DNA from: Phytophthora quininea
Lineage: Eukaryota > Oomycota > Peronosporomycetes > Peronosporales > Peronosporaceae
DNA: 64,000 bases
Assembly (NCBI GenBank): GCA_011947345.1
Contig: JAAVTG010000554.1
Span: 1 to 64,000, forward strand
Reading direction: 5' to 3'
The position numbers were made by a program, and so were the translations under genes. Positions 26,301 to 39,101 of the stretch are shown piece after piece (the first letter of the stretch is position 1; each line of letters starts with the position of its first letter). The notes beneath the pieces are model-generated. The model had not been told where the DNA came from and did no database searches. It saw only the letters and a list, made by a program, of their open reading frames with translations.

Positions 26301-29164
26301 ACCCGCAGAAAGCCCCTCGTCGCTTAGTGTTGCGTCAGTTATACTATCCGCGATTGAAACTCCATCACGAAGCACGCGATACGTAGCAATTTCAGGGTAC
26401 GGATACCAAGAGATCTGAATAGACTCTTTTGATACTACAGATGCGTTAACGTGCCTCACAGTTAAAGTACAATCGTTGCAGAATATTATACACCATAACT
26501 TACCGCATCCCACAATTGGGGTTGTCGGGATATTTTGAGCGGAGGACGTGGTGATATATCTTGTCGGACTCGCAGAGCTGGCATCACCCCGTGTGTTCAC
26601 AGCAACCTGCAATTTCAAGGCGTATTAGAGATGAAAAGACCTCGTGGCAATTGCACCATGGCCTCACCACAGATATGGAATACGTTGTAGAAGAGACCAG
26701 CCCTGTTAGTTCAGCTGGTGCTGTTGCAAACGTGAGACTTAATACAGCCGATGGATTGTTGACCTCCGTCACTGTGACTTGATAGTTTTGAATATTATCT
26801 CCCCCAACGTCGGTTGGTGCGCCCCACGTGCATACAATCGCAGTATCACTCACTGCCGAGATTGAAATTCGGCCTAGTGGACTCGGTGGTGTAATTGTGT
26901 TTGTTGAAAACTCCACGACCTCACTTGAAGGCGATACCCCAATGTCGTTCCATGTTACAACATAAACCCAATATGATGTACTTGCCTGAAGATTGATGAT
27001 CGTCGTGGAGCTTTGTGTATCATTATACGCTTCAGCAAAAGGACCAAGCGCCGAAGTTGCCATACTTACAGAATAACCATCAAGAGGTAGTCCGCCAGAA
27101 TCAACTGGGGGATTCCATGACAATGTCACCGCTCCTCCCGTTACACTTGTTACCGTTAGCGCAATCGGGTTATTTGGTGCTGTCGCGATGGTCGTCCGAA
27201 CCGGAAAGGAAGAAGAAATATCACCACTCGCCAAAGAACTCGTTGGACGAATCTGGAGACCATATAATGTTTCTGGGTCCATGTTCCCGACAATGACGTT
27301 AGCAAACGTTGTCGCCCCACTCAACCGACGGGTAGTTGCCTCCATTAGTCTTCTGGTTCCATTTGAATTGCCGTAAGTTGCTTGCTCCAAAAGGCATACG
27401 TCAGCGTCAATATTGCGTTTTGATCGAGGTAAATAGTGTAGTTGACGTTCGTTTGCGTCACTCCACCCAGGTCCATGGGTTCGTTGAACGAAATTTCTGC
27501 GGCTCCTCCCGTTGTCTTCATCACAATTGCAGAAATGTCTCCTACTGGAGGCGACCCAGCTTGTGTTGTAAACGTCGCCATTTCACTTTGAGGCCCAATT
27601 CCAAACGTATTCCTCGCTTGAACAGCCACGTTATAACTCGTCTCCGCTAGCAGTCGATAGAATTTGCAGGACAGGTCAGTCGTCGCAATTGTTTCTGCGT
27701 TACCCACGCTGGGATAAATTGTGGCATAAAACATTGTGATGTTCGACCCACCACTATCCGGGGGATGTCCCATGACACTTCCAGCATTCCACCCGTGGCG
27801 TTCTTAAATACAGGCGGCTTGCACGGCCCAGGTGGAGATTTAACCGTTGTCTTGACAAATGTCACAGACGAATTCACAGATGTGAAGTACCCGTTGTTTA
27901 CCTTTGCCATGAAAGCATAGTTCGTCAGCGGCGACAAATATCCGACAATTGTCAGGTTGCTAGCACCTTGGTAGCCGAGCTTCCAGTCATCACTTGTCCC
28001 GTTTTGCTTGTAAAACAGCCAGTATTGTTGGATATTGTTGCCACCAGTATCGTGCGGGTCAATCAAAGTTAAAGTGATTCCCCGCCAGTAGTTTTATATG
28101 TATCGATCTGTGGCGAGCCAGGGGTGAAATGTTCCCGGTTTGGAATAAAGCCGTCGGTCCCACGACATCTTTCCCAAAGTAACAAAGGGAATAAGAGTTA
28201 ATCGCTATCGCGCTGACGTTGTAAGTCGTTAGCAGCTTCAACCCCGGAGAGATACGTTTGCTGTTAGCTGGAGGTTATTTGGGCTCGTAGTCGTGATGTC
28301 ATATGTACCCTTCTCCAGCTTCGTGCCGTTCAAAAATATTGTAAAATCGATCACAGGAACGCCACCTGTACAGTACAATGACGAATGGTTGACGCATCAT
28401 GTCTTATACAATGTGAAATGCCCAAAACAGCCGTACCTGTGTCGGCAGGAGACTGCACCGTCACGTTAAGCATTCCTCCGGTGGCAGCGGCCAACGTCGG
28501 CGCAGGCGGCACGTCGGGCAACGTTGGCTCGGTCGTATTCAACACGACATAATCTGACACTCGACCCAGCAGTTTTCCGCGCTGGTTTAATAAGGATGCC
28601 GAGGCATGGATATAAGTTAAGGACAGCGACGCAGATGTCACGTTGTCGACAACAAAAAGAGAATCCTGTTCGTACAAGTAGCTCATCATGCCTAAGAAGA
28701 TCTCAATAACAATAAAAATAGCCAATAGTTACCTGAACACTAACGACGGACCCTGCTGCGACCCAGTTCAACAGATTGGAGGTTGTGCGCATAACTCGCG
28801 AGTCTGCAGTGATTGACACATTCCCAGGAAGATCGATCGGGAGAGTGGAAGTCTCGGCCAGCACGAAAAGGTGTAGGCAGTGTTTGCATCGAGCAGCTTC
28901 ACGGCGGCAGAGAGGCCAGCATCCCCTGCTACTCGGTCGGCAAGAAACCAGGGCCGAGAAGCTGACCGAGCAAAGACTGCGTAGGAAGTGATGGACGGGT
29001 TCCTGCAAGAAAAACATGATTAGAGCGCAAAACCCATACAGATTGACAGGTGCGATCGCACCTGCGTCAAGCGGAGCGACCCAACTCAGCACAAGCGCTC
29101 CTCCCGTGGCGTGTGTGTCATCATTCGGCCCAAGAAGGACGGCGCTTGGCAACGTAGCGGTCAT
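17336..29164 (-). CDS. FN3 / EGF / Pmp-like beta-helix / multi-pass membrane protein (gene A)
   Basis: A large multi-exon gene, not assignable to a named protein. In order: about eight FN3 domains (29164 to about 26085, with recurring ATGG, W/F and P.D.GG signatures); one EGF-like module (about 25705-25790, CSNHGRSQTDGSCKC then GFTGEGC); a long pectin-lyase-like parallel beta-helix with many GGA/GGG and NNTA motifs (about 25560-20900), as in chlamydial polymorphic membrane proteins; a Cys-rich juxtamembrane stretch (about 20930-20200, CYYCPPGAMC, CEFGYTGVKCATC); then about nine hydrophobic segments with FWWYEVWDLGRKLLLN near 18100 and a basic tail ending QVATVEER. A clear intron is 20140-20216 (GTACGT to TTCCAG). 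Several frame losses sit at homopolymers (near 28875, 28072, 24458, 23795). The 5' end is uncertain: the Met at 29164 starts directly in an FN3 strand, so a signal-peptide exon probably lies upstream. Adhesion or cell-surface sensing is inferred. Confidence 0.75.
19080..19330 (-). repeat. Short basic Trp-containing repeats inside gene A
   Basis: Within the membrane domain of gene A, after a hydrophobic segment, three degenerate copies of a helical unit follow one another: WNDALGRIMSWRITKCF, ASALDRIKSWRIVKLI and WNGVLKRIKSLWITVIRH, with a looser fourth (DILYRAKTWQVVQLYMRV). The pattern is (A/V)LxRIxSWRIxK. The face is basic and amphipathic, suggesting a cytosolic loop that may lie on the membrane or bind a partner. 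No database family is recognised. Confidence 0.55.
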
Positions 29165-30616
29165 GGATCCTTCTTCATGGATCTTGAAGAGGCAAAAAGG
29201 CGGAAACCTATTTTTTCTGATTACATACTTTTTTCAGTTTGTGTTTAAAAACCTCCCAGCCCCGAACTATACAGCATACATGTTCCATGCTTTGGCAGTC
29301 GCCGTGAAAGCCACCACCGTGATTGTCTAGCACTTCGTGCGCTAGCTGCCAGCAGCGCCTCCACTTCCATCGCTCAGTTCGCCATTTGCTCGCTCAAGTC
29401 CAAGCTCCGAGCTCCAACTCCAGCGATATGCACGACGTGTGCATCTGGCGACGAAGGCCACCAGAAGCCATGCTGCCAGAGGTCCCCTCGAGCCCGTGCT
29501 TGAGGCGGGACCTTGTGTCCAAGCCTCGTGGCTTCTCAAGTGTCGTATGAAGCTCTGCGATCAAGCTCAAGTGACCCCTCTCAACTCCCAAGGCAAGGTG
29601 AAAATCAAGCAGAAGCGTCTACACGACGGCGTACCAGCTGCAGAAACAGTTTACTTATGGTACAGCCGTCATGACGAAGGCTTTTCCTCCGGCGTGGCGC
29701 CTTGAAAAACCACAAGTGTCCTGTTGTGCCCGCGGGTGGCATCGGGATAGCCGGTGGTCTCCGGCATTAACCTGCTGATGCTGTAGGAAGGAGTAGCTAC
29801 TAGCACGTCCCGGATAGCGGGGGTAAAGGGGTTAACTATGAGGTAACTTCCGTCAAGAGATTCTCCGTTGGTGAGTGGGTGCCCAAACCGAAATGCGCGA
29901 CGCCAACTACTCTTCACTGCAACCATTGCGGGCTTTCTTGCAGCCTGCACTGGGCACCCAGACTTGGCTGACGCCCGTCAGGCGACGAAAACTGCGGCCC
30001 CAGTGGCCTCCGTCACGGCCTGGATGGTAATGCACGGTTTGATACTGCTGTTGTGGCGCGTTCTCCTCGGGCACTAAAAACCGCTGCTGGAATCGTGCCG
30101 ACCTCATTGCAGCGGCACCTGCTGCGTCTCATGGCTGCGGGCAGAGTGTTTTTGAGCGGTTAGCGATCCAGGGCGCTTCAACGTGCCAGTTTGCCGACTC
30201 ATTGTGCCGGATCGGCGCTTACGAGCACCAAGGCGCCGTGGTTTGTATCAATTGACTTTGAGGCCAGCGGCTTTGGCCGTCGTCATGGGCTGTCGCGACG
30301 AACTCGGATGCCAGGACTCGAGTCATGGGCACCAGCGATTCCCTCAGCGGAACTCGAGTCAATACCTGGCACGCCAGCGGCAAAATCGAAAGACACCTTG
30401 CTCGAAATAGCGGCACACTGACTATTGAGCACGCACGTCTGGGCGGAAAGCTGTTACATGCGACGCGAGCTGCTGCCATGGTGGATGCGGTCGAAAATCG
30501 CTCACTCTTGCATTGGAGCAGTCGGACACCAACCACTCAGACCTGTGGGTGCATGTGCAGCAGTGCACAGCTCTAAGCACAGCCAGATACAAAGAGAGAG
30601 AAAAGTATCTTCAGAC
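29165..30616. other. Gene-poor interval upstream of genes A and START-FYVE
   Basis: About 1.45 kb with only short open frames. It should contain the 5' end of gene A (minus) and the promoter of the START-FYVE gene (plus). Small frames at 29669-29950 (minus) and 29868-30077 (plus) show no recognised domain. At about 30240-30275 a plus-strand frame reads WFVSIDFEASGFG, resembling the first motif of a DEDD exonuclease, but the other motifs are missing. No tRNA, terminal repeats or transposase was seen. Confidence 0.4.
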
Positions 30617-32648
30617 ATGACAGAGGCGAGCGTCGGCACCCCGCGAGGCCTCTCCATCGCGTCGGCGTTCTTTGCCGGGACTCCACGTTCGCGTGGCAGC
30701 GTCAACAGCTCAACCAACTTCTCGGAAGCAGCAGATAGTGAGGGTGAATCCCACGAGCCGGTCGAGATGTCTGTCAAGGAGCGTGAACGACTCACGACGT
30801 CGGCCAAGCGCATGACCGAGAGTCTCCTAGAAGCCACCGACCTGCTGGGGGCATCCCGTGGACCCTGGTGCACGAGAAGCACGGCATCTCGCTCTTCCGC
30901 GCTGATGCCACCACCGCCGGCGTCAATGTGCCGTGCAACGTGCACGCCGTGTGCAAGTTCGCGTGCGACATCGAGGACGTGGCGGCGTCGCTCATCACGC
31001 CGACCACCGCGTCCTACAAGCGCATGATGAACATGCTGTCGTCCGACTTCTTGGACGGCGCCGTCGTGCAGAATATCGTGGGGCCTAACGACAGCAACCC
31101 GTACCGCTACGTGGCGTTGAAGTGGGCGGCATTCAAGAGCTCGGGACCGTTCGCCAAGGACCGCGACATGCTCATGCTCGAGTATGTCGACATGATCGAA
31201 GACGCCCAGGGCCAGATGATCGCCTTCCGCATCATGGAGTCGGTCGACACCCCTCCTGAATTCCCGCAGTACGCCGAATCGCCCAAGTACGCCCGAGACC
31301 TCGTGCCACTCATGGGTTTCATGTATCACTCGACCAAGCGAGCTGGTGAACTGCGAATGACCTACACATGCAATTTCGACAAGAACGGCGATCTACCGGC
31401 GTGGGCCGCCAACTCGGCCATCCAGTCGCACGTGGAAAAGTGTATCAACGGCATCCTTAAGTACACGGAGAACTTCCGTGTTGGCCGCGAAGAGATTTTG
31501 CTACCCCAGCAGGTGATCCCGATGAGCGAGCAAGACCATTGCGTCATCTGCACCAAGAAGTTCTGCATGCGTCGTCGCCGCTACAATTGCCTCAAGTGCG
31601 GCGAGGTATGTTGCAGTTCGTGCAGCTCGGTCCGCAACGCCCACGTGCCCGGTATTGGTGAACGTCAGATCCGAGTCTGCACGGGCTGTGTGATTGAGGC
31701 ACGTCGGAGATCGCGTAACGCAGCCATTGCGGGTGCTGCGGAAGCGCCAAGCACACCGACATTGAACGCTACGGGCTCGAACCAGTTCTTCGCAGATACC
31801 AATGCGGGCGAGAGCACTTTGACACTCGATCGTACGCAAAGCTCTTCTTCTGTCAACAGTCAAGAGGCTCAGCAGCAGCAGGCTACTCCAACGCAAAAGC
31901 GTCGGTCGTACGACAATCTGCTTGACCCCGTGCGCTCTCGGCTGATCGAGTACAAGACGTTTTCGTTGGAAGAAGGTCACGGCACGATAGGATCCAACAT
32001 CGGGGTGCCCAAGGCCAGCTTCCCGAGTCGATCATTCAGTGACGGTCTCGTCATGCGTAACAAGGCATTGTTTGCGGCCAAGCGCCGTGGAAGCCCAGCA
32101 GACTTGGCCGTCTCGATCGAGGCCTTCCGCTTGCACCAAATGCGCATGGGCAACGCCGAGCGCCAGCCCGAGGACGGAGAAGATGGCTCCGAGGATGCTA
32201 CCGACGACGAGTCCTCGGCGTCGTCCACATCCCCACATATTCGGTGACGGCGGAAGAACAAATTTCGACACTCGCCACACTGAGTCCGCGTGCAGGAGAT
32301 CACCATGCGGGGCGGTCGCGGATCAACATCGAGTGCGACAACAACCAAGACGCGGACGGCAGCGAAGAGTTCAACGTGGCCATGGAGCGCGCCAGGAACA
32401 TCATCATGGCCGCCAACTACGCCAACAGCTTGGCCCAGCAAGCGCGAAAGCTGTCACACCATCGTGTCGTGGCACTTCAGCAGGAACACGAGTATATGGC
32501 CCCGATGCTCCGCAATGGAGGCAACGACAACAACAGCAGCAGCGCCGACAATAATGTCCCCGTTATCCGTCGCCGACCTCGTCACCACCGTCACGACAGC
32601 GGCTCCGAGTCGCCTCGTGGTGCTGGAACAGTGCTCTACTCGGAGTAA
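30617..32648 (+). CDS. START domain plus FYVE-like zinc finger protein
   Basis: Starts MTEASVGTPRGLS. After a Ser/Glu-rich leader, a START lipid-binding domain runs from IPWTLVHEKHGISLFRADA (about 30852) to about 31500, including KWAAFKSSGPFAKDRDMLML. A FYVE-related zinc finger follows (about 31535-31695): CVIC, CMRRRRYNCLKCG, CCSSC, RQIRVCTGC. The usual basic (R/K)HHCR patch is RRRRYNC here, so phosphoinositide binding may be altered. A Ser- and Gln-rich tail follows. One base is missing in the G-run at 30847-30851 and one in the C-run at 32231-32234. With the second restored, the frame continues through MTAEEQISTL-type sequence, an alanine/arginine helix and a His/Arg-rich end to the stop at 32648; otherwise it ends at 32247. 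START plus FYVE architecture is typical of oomycetes. The likely role is lipid transfer or signalling at endosomal membranes. Confidence 0.85.
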
Positions 32649-33294
32649 ATCTGCGTCGGCGAAGACAGAGACAGCAGAATTTGGCCGGTCGTGAACGAAT
32701 AGGTGGCGAAAGTAGTGTAGAAAAGTATGCGCGGCCATCGAGGAGTGTCAAGTATGAGTCTGTATATGGGAGAAACATGTACACGCAGGACGGCGGACCA
32801 GTGCGCTTTGCTGTATGTAACGTAGAGCAGAATGGCCGCTTCAACATGGGAATTATACAACTTGCATTGTTCTACTTGGCAAAGTGCAAATCGTGTGACA
32901 CCAAGCAGAAAACCTGATTGAAGTCCAAGCACCAATCGCCAGACAACGGCGCCCGTTGCATCCACCAACGATGAGTGCGCAAAGGAGCTGCTTTGTCGCC
33001 ACGCTCTCTGTGTGCTCGACGCAGCAATGGATAGAGATGGCAAATGCGGTCGCGGTCGCGCGTTTACATATTATTGCCGCGTTTTAATGGCTCGCACAGC
33101 ATACGAGACCGTGTCCTAGAGCTAAGCCGCTGCTAGACGGCACTAGCAGCGCGTACGAGTCCAAGCTTGCAGGCAGCCGAAACACGAGAGCAGGCAGCAG
33201 GCGACGCAGCGCAGCTTCTATCGCTTTGATCGAGGCGCTTCGTACGAGTGCTTCACGCCAACTCTTCGCCTGGTCGCTCTCCGGTATTCGCCAC
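32649..33294. other. Convergent 3' spacer between START-FYVE and PDH E1-alpha
   Basis: About 645 bases between two convergent genes. It must contain both 3' untranslated regions. A 135-codon minus frame (32636-33043) overlaps the end of the upstream gene, has no recognisable domain, and is treated as chance. No RNA gene or repeat was noticed. Confidence 0.4.
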
Positions 33295-34577
33295 TTACTG
33301 CTGGGGCTTGCCGTTGTACAGGCTCTTGGCGTAGTCCGGGAAGCGGATGAACGGCGGGTACACGTTGTTGCCCTTGCCGTCCGAGTACACATCCACGAAG
33401 GCGGTGCTCTCGTCAGCACGGCCCGACGCCTTGGCCTCCTTGGTGGCCTTGACGACGTCGGCGCGCACCTTCTTCTCCAGGTCCTTGATCTCGTCGGCCG
33501 TGGCCAGCTCCGTCTCGATCATGCGCTTCTTCACCAGCTCAATAGGGTCGCGCGAGGCACGCATCTGCGAGATCTCGTCACGGTTACGGTACGTCACGCC
33601 GGGGTCCGACATGGAGTGGCCGTGGTAGCGGTACGTGTTCATCTCCACGAAGATCGGGCCGTTGCCCTCGCCACACCACTGCTTAAGGAACTTGGTGCAC
33701 TCGCGCACGGCGAGCACGTCGTTGCCGTCGCACTTGATGCCGGGGATCTTGTTGCCCATCGTGTAGTACTCGTCGTTGTACGACGAGCGCTTCGTGGAAG
33801 TTCCCATGCCGTAGTGGTTGTTCTCGATGCAGAAGATCACCGGCAGCTTCCACAGAGCAGCGATGTTGGCGGCCTCGTACACCTGGCCCTGGTTGGAGGC
33901 ACCGTCGCCGAACATGGTGATGGAGCAGGGCATGAGGCCCTCGCCGTTGTGGTTGTATTTGGCGGCGAAGCCCAAGCCGGCACCCACGGGCACCTGCGCA
34001 CCGACGATACCCTGACCGCCGTAGAAGTTCTCCTTCTTGTTGTAGAAGTGCATGGAGCCGCCCTTGGCGCCCGTGGCGCCGCACGACATGCCGAAGAGCT
34101 CGCCGAGCACGTCCTTGACCTGCGCGCCGCGGGCCAGCATGATGCAGTGATTACGGTACGAGGTGATCCAGGCGTCCTTGCGGTCCAGCGCCGCCTCCAC
34201 GCCCGTGGCCACGGCCTCCTGGCCGTCGTACAGGTGGCAGAAGCCACGGATGTTGCGGGCCTTGTACTCGTTGTCGTTGGTGATCTCCATGCGGCGCATG
34301 GTGTACATGAGCTTGTAGTAGCTCAGCATCTCCTCGCGGTTCGTGGTGGCCGTCGTGGCGGGGCCCTCCTCGAGGCCTGCAGTGGGGAAACATAGCAAAG
34401 AATTAGATACCCCCTTTCCTAATTAAAATCTGGAGACTGAGTTGTTGACGTACGGTGCAGCTCGAAGGGCGTGGTGATGTCGAAGGTGACCTCCTTGCCG
34501 GCGGCGGCGCTGAAGGCGCGCGAGGCGGGCGCGGCCGAGCGGGCCATGGCGGCGGTGGAGCGGCGGAGCATCATCAT
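33295..34577 (-). CDS. PDHA1: Pyruvate dehydrogenase E1 component subunit alpha, mitochondrial
   Basis: Thiamine-diphosphate-dependent decarboxylation of pyruvate in the mitochondrial PDH complex. Exon 1 (34454-34577) encodes a presequence, MMMLRRSTAAMARSAAPASR, typical of matrix import. A 77-bp intron follows (34377-34453, GTACGT to TGCAG). Exon 2 gives a clean frame to the stop. Hallmarks are NREEMLSYYKLMYTMRRME at the start of the fold, the ThDP/Mg motif GDGASNQGQVYEAAN ending in NNHYGMGTS, and the regulatory loop YRYHGHSMSDPG, where the usual kinase-target Ser is present. Total length is about 408 residues, normal for the family. No frame break is seen in this GC-rich gene. Start chosen at the first of three consecutive ATGs. 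It is divergent from the USP39 gene. Confidence 0.97.
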
Positions 34578-35144
34578 GGCGGTGGATCCGAGCGGGAGCT
34601 TCCTTTCTGCTTGGTGTTTTCGGGACTGAGTGGCTCGCTCGCCAAGCAGCTCGGCCGCAAAAACGCACAAAGAGATGTCGCCCATCCCTCGATCGGCCAC
34701 ATCACCCCATCCTTGCTGCAATTGCTGCAGAGCCATTCGCCGCATGTGACCAGGACCGTCGACACTGCACCGCGTTGATGTGTGCCCAGGCTTCGATGCG
34801 GCCTTGCATGACTGCCGCGATGCTAAGCTAGTCTGCACTACCGAACGGTATTACAGCGTTGCAGTCATCTTCCTCCATATCGCCGCAAAATACGACTACG
34901 CGGCGACTCGTGTGCAGACAGCCTTTGCTTTGCTGCATCCATCGAGGCTGCCGCTCGGCACTCATACTGGGCCTACTCGACGTGATTCGTTGCCGTTGAT
35001 GGGTAATGGGAGGGATGACCTGCCGTGTCGACGGCAAATCGGAGCAAAATGCGTATTTTCATTGAAAAATCGATTTGAGCTATTTTGCCAAAACAAGTAG
35101 TACAAATCATTACTTGTTTTGTCATCATTTTCGACTTGCTCGCC
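34578..35144. promoter_or_regulatory. Divergent intergenic region, PDH E1-alpha / USP39
   Basis: 567 bases between two divergent starts (34577 minus, 35145 plus), which should hold both promoters and leaders. Just upstream of the USP39 ATG, at 35122-35133, TCATCATTTTCG resembles the oomycete initiator (core TCAYTTY, from published Phytophthora work), but this is a weak match. Short open frames here show no domain. Confidence 0.4.
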
Positions 35145-37230
35145 ATGAAGCGCAAAGCGGAGGAGGTGGAGGCTGCGGCCTCCAAGCGCCGCAAGTGCCC
35201 GTACCTGGACACGATCAACCACCAGCTGCTGGACTTCGACTTCGAGAAGGTGTGCTCCATCAGCCTCTCGGACCAGAACGTCTACGCCTGCCTCGTGTGC
35301 GGCAAGTACTTCAAAGGCCGCGGCCGCAGCACGCACGCCTTCACGCACTCGGTGCAGAGCAGCCACCACGTCTTCATCAACCTGCAGACGGACCGCATCT
35401 ACTGCCTGCCGGACAACTACGAGGTCAAGGACAACACGCTCAAGCCCGTGCAGGACGCGCTGCGGCCGACGTTCGAGGCCGCGCAGATCGCGCGGCTGGA
35501 CCAGAACCGCATCCTGGCGCAGGACGCCTTCGGCGTCTCCTACCTGCCAGGATTCATCGGCCTGAACAACCTCAAGCACACCGACTACATCAATGTGGTG
35601 GTGCAGGCGCTGGCCCACGTGCCGCCGCTGAGAGACTTCTTTCTGACCAACAAGATGGGCAAAGTCAAGTCCAAGCTCGTGCTGCGCTTCGGAGAGTTGC
35701 TGAGGAAGATGTGGAGTCCGCACAATTTCAAGAACACGGTAATAAGAGTGGATGGGATGATGAGGTTACTGAAGAGGGAAGCTGACGTGGACTCTGATGC
35801 CTGCTGCAGATTAGTCCGCATGAACTGGTGCAAGAGATTTCAGTGAGCAGCAAGAAGCGCTTCCATGTCGGAACGCAGAACGAGAGTGTGGAGCTATTGG
35901 CGTGGCTGCTGAACGAGCTGCATCGGGTAGGAGCGGGTAGAGTATTGCTGGTGTTGGGAGTTGAGTTGACAGTTTTGTGTGTGCTTGTAGGGTCTGGGTG
36001 GGTCGTCGAAGCCAGGGAGCAGCATTATCCACAAGTGCTTCCAAGGGTTTGTAGAAGTTACGACAGATGACGAGACCAAGGCAGCGTCGGCGGATGAAGC
36101 GGAACGCAATTCAGCTGTGACCACGATGGTGTCGCCGTTTCTGTAAGTGGTCTTCATCATTTGTATCATGCGGCGATGAGATTCTTAGCTGCTGCTGCTG
36201 TGTTCCAGAATGATGGCGTTAGATTTGCCTTCAACACCGCTGTTCAAGGATTCTCAAGGCGGAAATATTATCCCTCAGGTTGGCTTACCAAGATCCCGAT
36301 GACGCCACAATTATGTTTGGTACTTACTTCAGGAACAACTGTGGTGTGTGTGTTTTTATTAGATTCCGCTGTTCACAGTTCTCGAGAAATACAACGGATC
36401 GCATGTGACGCACGTGCTCCAAGGTTCTCATCGTCTGAAGAAGACATATCGGATCGATTCGCTGCCCGCGTACCTGATCTTCCACGTGAAACGCTTTACG
36501 CGGAACAACTTCTTCATCGAGAAGAATCCGACGATCGTAAACTTCCCCGTGAAGAATCTGGAGCTGCGTGACTACTTGAAGCTGGATCAAGGCCTCCCAT
36601 CGGAAGAGGAGCTCCGCGACAAGTACGTCTTGCAACACATTCCGCAAGCTGCATGTACAGATCTAACCTGTTTCCTTTCGTGCGCAGATCAATTTCGGAG
36701 CTGCGAGGAATTCTTCGCAAGCTCAAGCAGTCTTCAGAAGTATGTGGAATTGTGGCTTTCCGTACTGATTCAGACTCCTGACCTCGAGACTTTTCACTTT
36801 GCCGCAACAGGACTGTGTCGAGAAGGCTGACCTCGTCGAGAAAATTTTGCGCGTAGCATTGCCGTCAACCAAGTGCGTATCACATTGCTCAGTTGCCAAT
36901 CAACGTGGATTCTAACGAAACGCTTGGCAGGTACAACTTGATCGCCAATATTTGCCACGACAGCCCCGTGACAACGGGTCAAGAGGCTGCTCTCCAGACG
37001 AATCCGCTGACGGAGGGCAGCTACCGTGTCCACATTCAAAATAGAGTGAGTTGCTGGCAGATATCGCGGCATACCAAAAGCGATGGCTAATATGCACGTG
37101 TTAATGTGTTACACCCTGGCAGGCAACAGAGCAGTGGTACGAGATCCAAGATTTGCACGTCCAGGAAACGATGCCGCAGCTGATTGGTGTCTCCGAGTCG
37201 TATCTGATGATCTACGAACGTAAGGCATGA
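35145..37230 (+). CDS. USP39: USP39/Sad1-like tri-snRNP assembly protein (inactive ubiquitin protease fold)
   Basis: Spliceosomal protein needed for U4/U6.U5 tri-snRNP function in the nucleus. Nine exons join in frame; introns at 35739-35809, 35927-35990, 36143-36208, 36279-36362, 36623-36687, 36740-36810, 36873-36930 and 37046-37122. The N-terminal basic region is followed by a UBP-type zinc finger (CLVCGKYFKGRGRSTHAFTH, then SSHHVFINL) and the USP fold. The would-be catalytic Cys box reads GLNNLKHTDYINVVVQAL, with Asp where active proteases have Cys, as in USP39/Sad1 of other eukaryotes. Later landmarks are PAYLIFHVKRFTRNNFF, NPTIVNFPV, YNLIANICHD, EGSYRVHI and WYEIQDLHV. An extra segment lies between the NFPVKNLELRDY strand and YNLIANI, encoded by the end of exon 5 and the small exons 6 and 7. 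It contains SISELRGILRKLKQ and DCVEKADLVEKIL. No frame break was found. Confidence 0.95.
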
Positions 37231-37263
37231 TGATCACACGTGAAATACAGCTCCTTGCAGTCG

Positions 37264-38988
<1,725 letters not shown>

Positions 38989-39101
38989 GGAGAATGTCTG
39001 ATAATGGTTTTGGACCCAACTTCGCGAAAAAGGTTTTTTCGTCAGGAATAACCTATTGGATGGGTTATATCCTCAAATAACCGACAACATTTGCGGTGCT
39101 C
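38989..39101. promoter_or_regulatory. 113-bp divergent promoter, spastin-like / EF-P
   Basis: Only 113 bases separate the two start codons, so both core promoters and both 5' leaders must fit or overlap here. AT-rich stretches are present on each side. No confident initiator match. Confidence 0.5.

Noticed and set aside
17336..29164. Calling gene A a pseudogene because of its frame breaks
   Set aside because: Breaks are homopolymer losses like those in housekeeping genes, and splice sites and domains are otherwise intact.
29868..30077. Small hydrophobic 69-codon plus-strand frame
   Set aside because: No conserved motif, overlaps another open frame on the minus strand, in a gene-poor gap.
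30191..30421. Possible DEDD exonuclease fragment (FVSIDFEASGFG)
   Set aside because: Only the first motif is present in a 76-codon frame; no later motif found, so chance or an old remnant.
32636..33043. 135-codon minus-strand frame after the START-FYVE gene
   Set aside because: Overlaps the end of that gene, no domain, no splice support.
33226..34395. 389-codon plus-strand Val/His/Leu-rich frame
   Set aside because: Antisense shadow of the GC-rich PDH E1-alpha exon.
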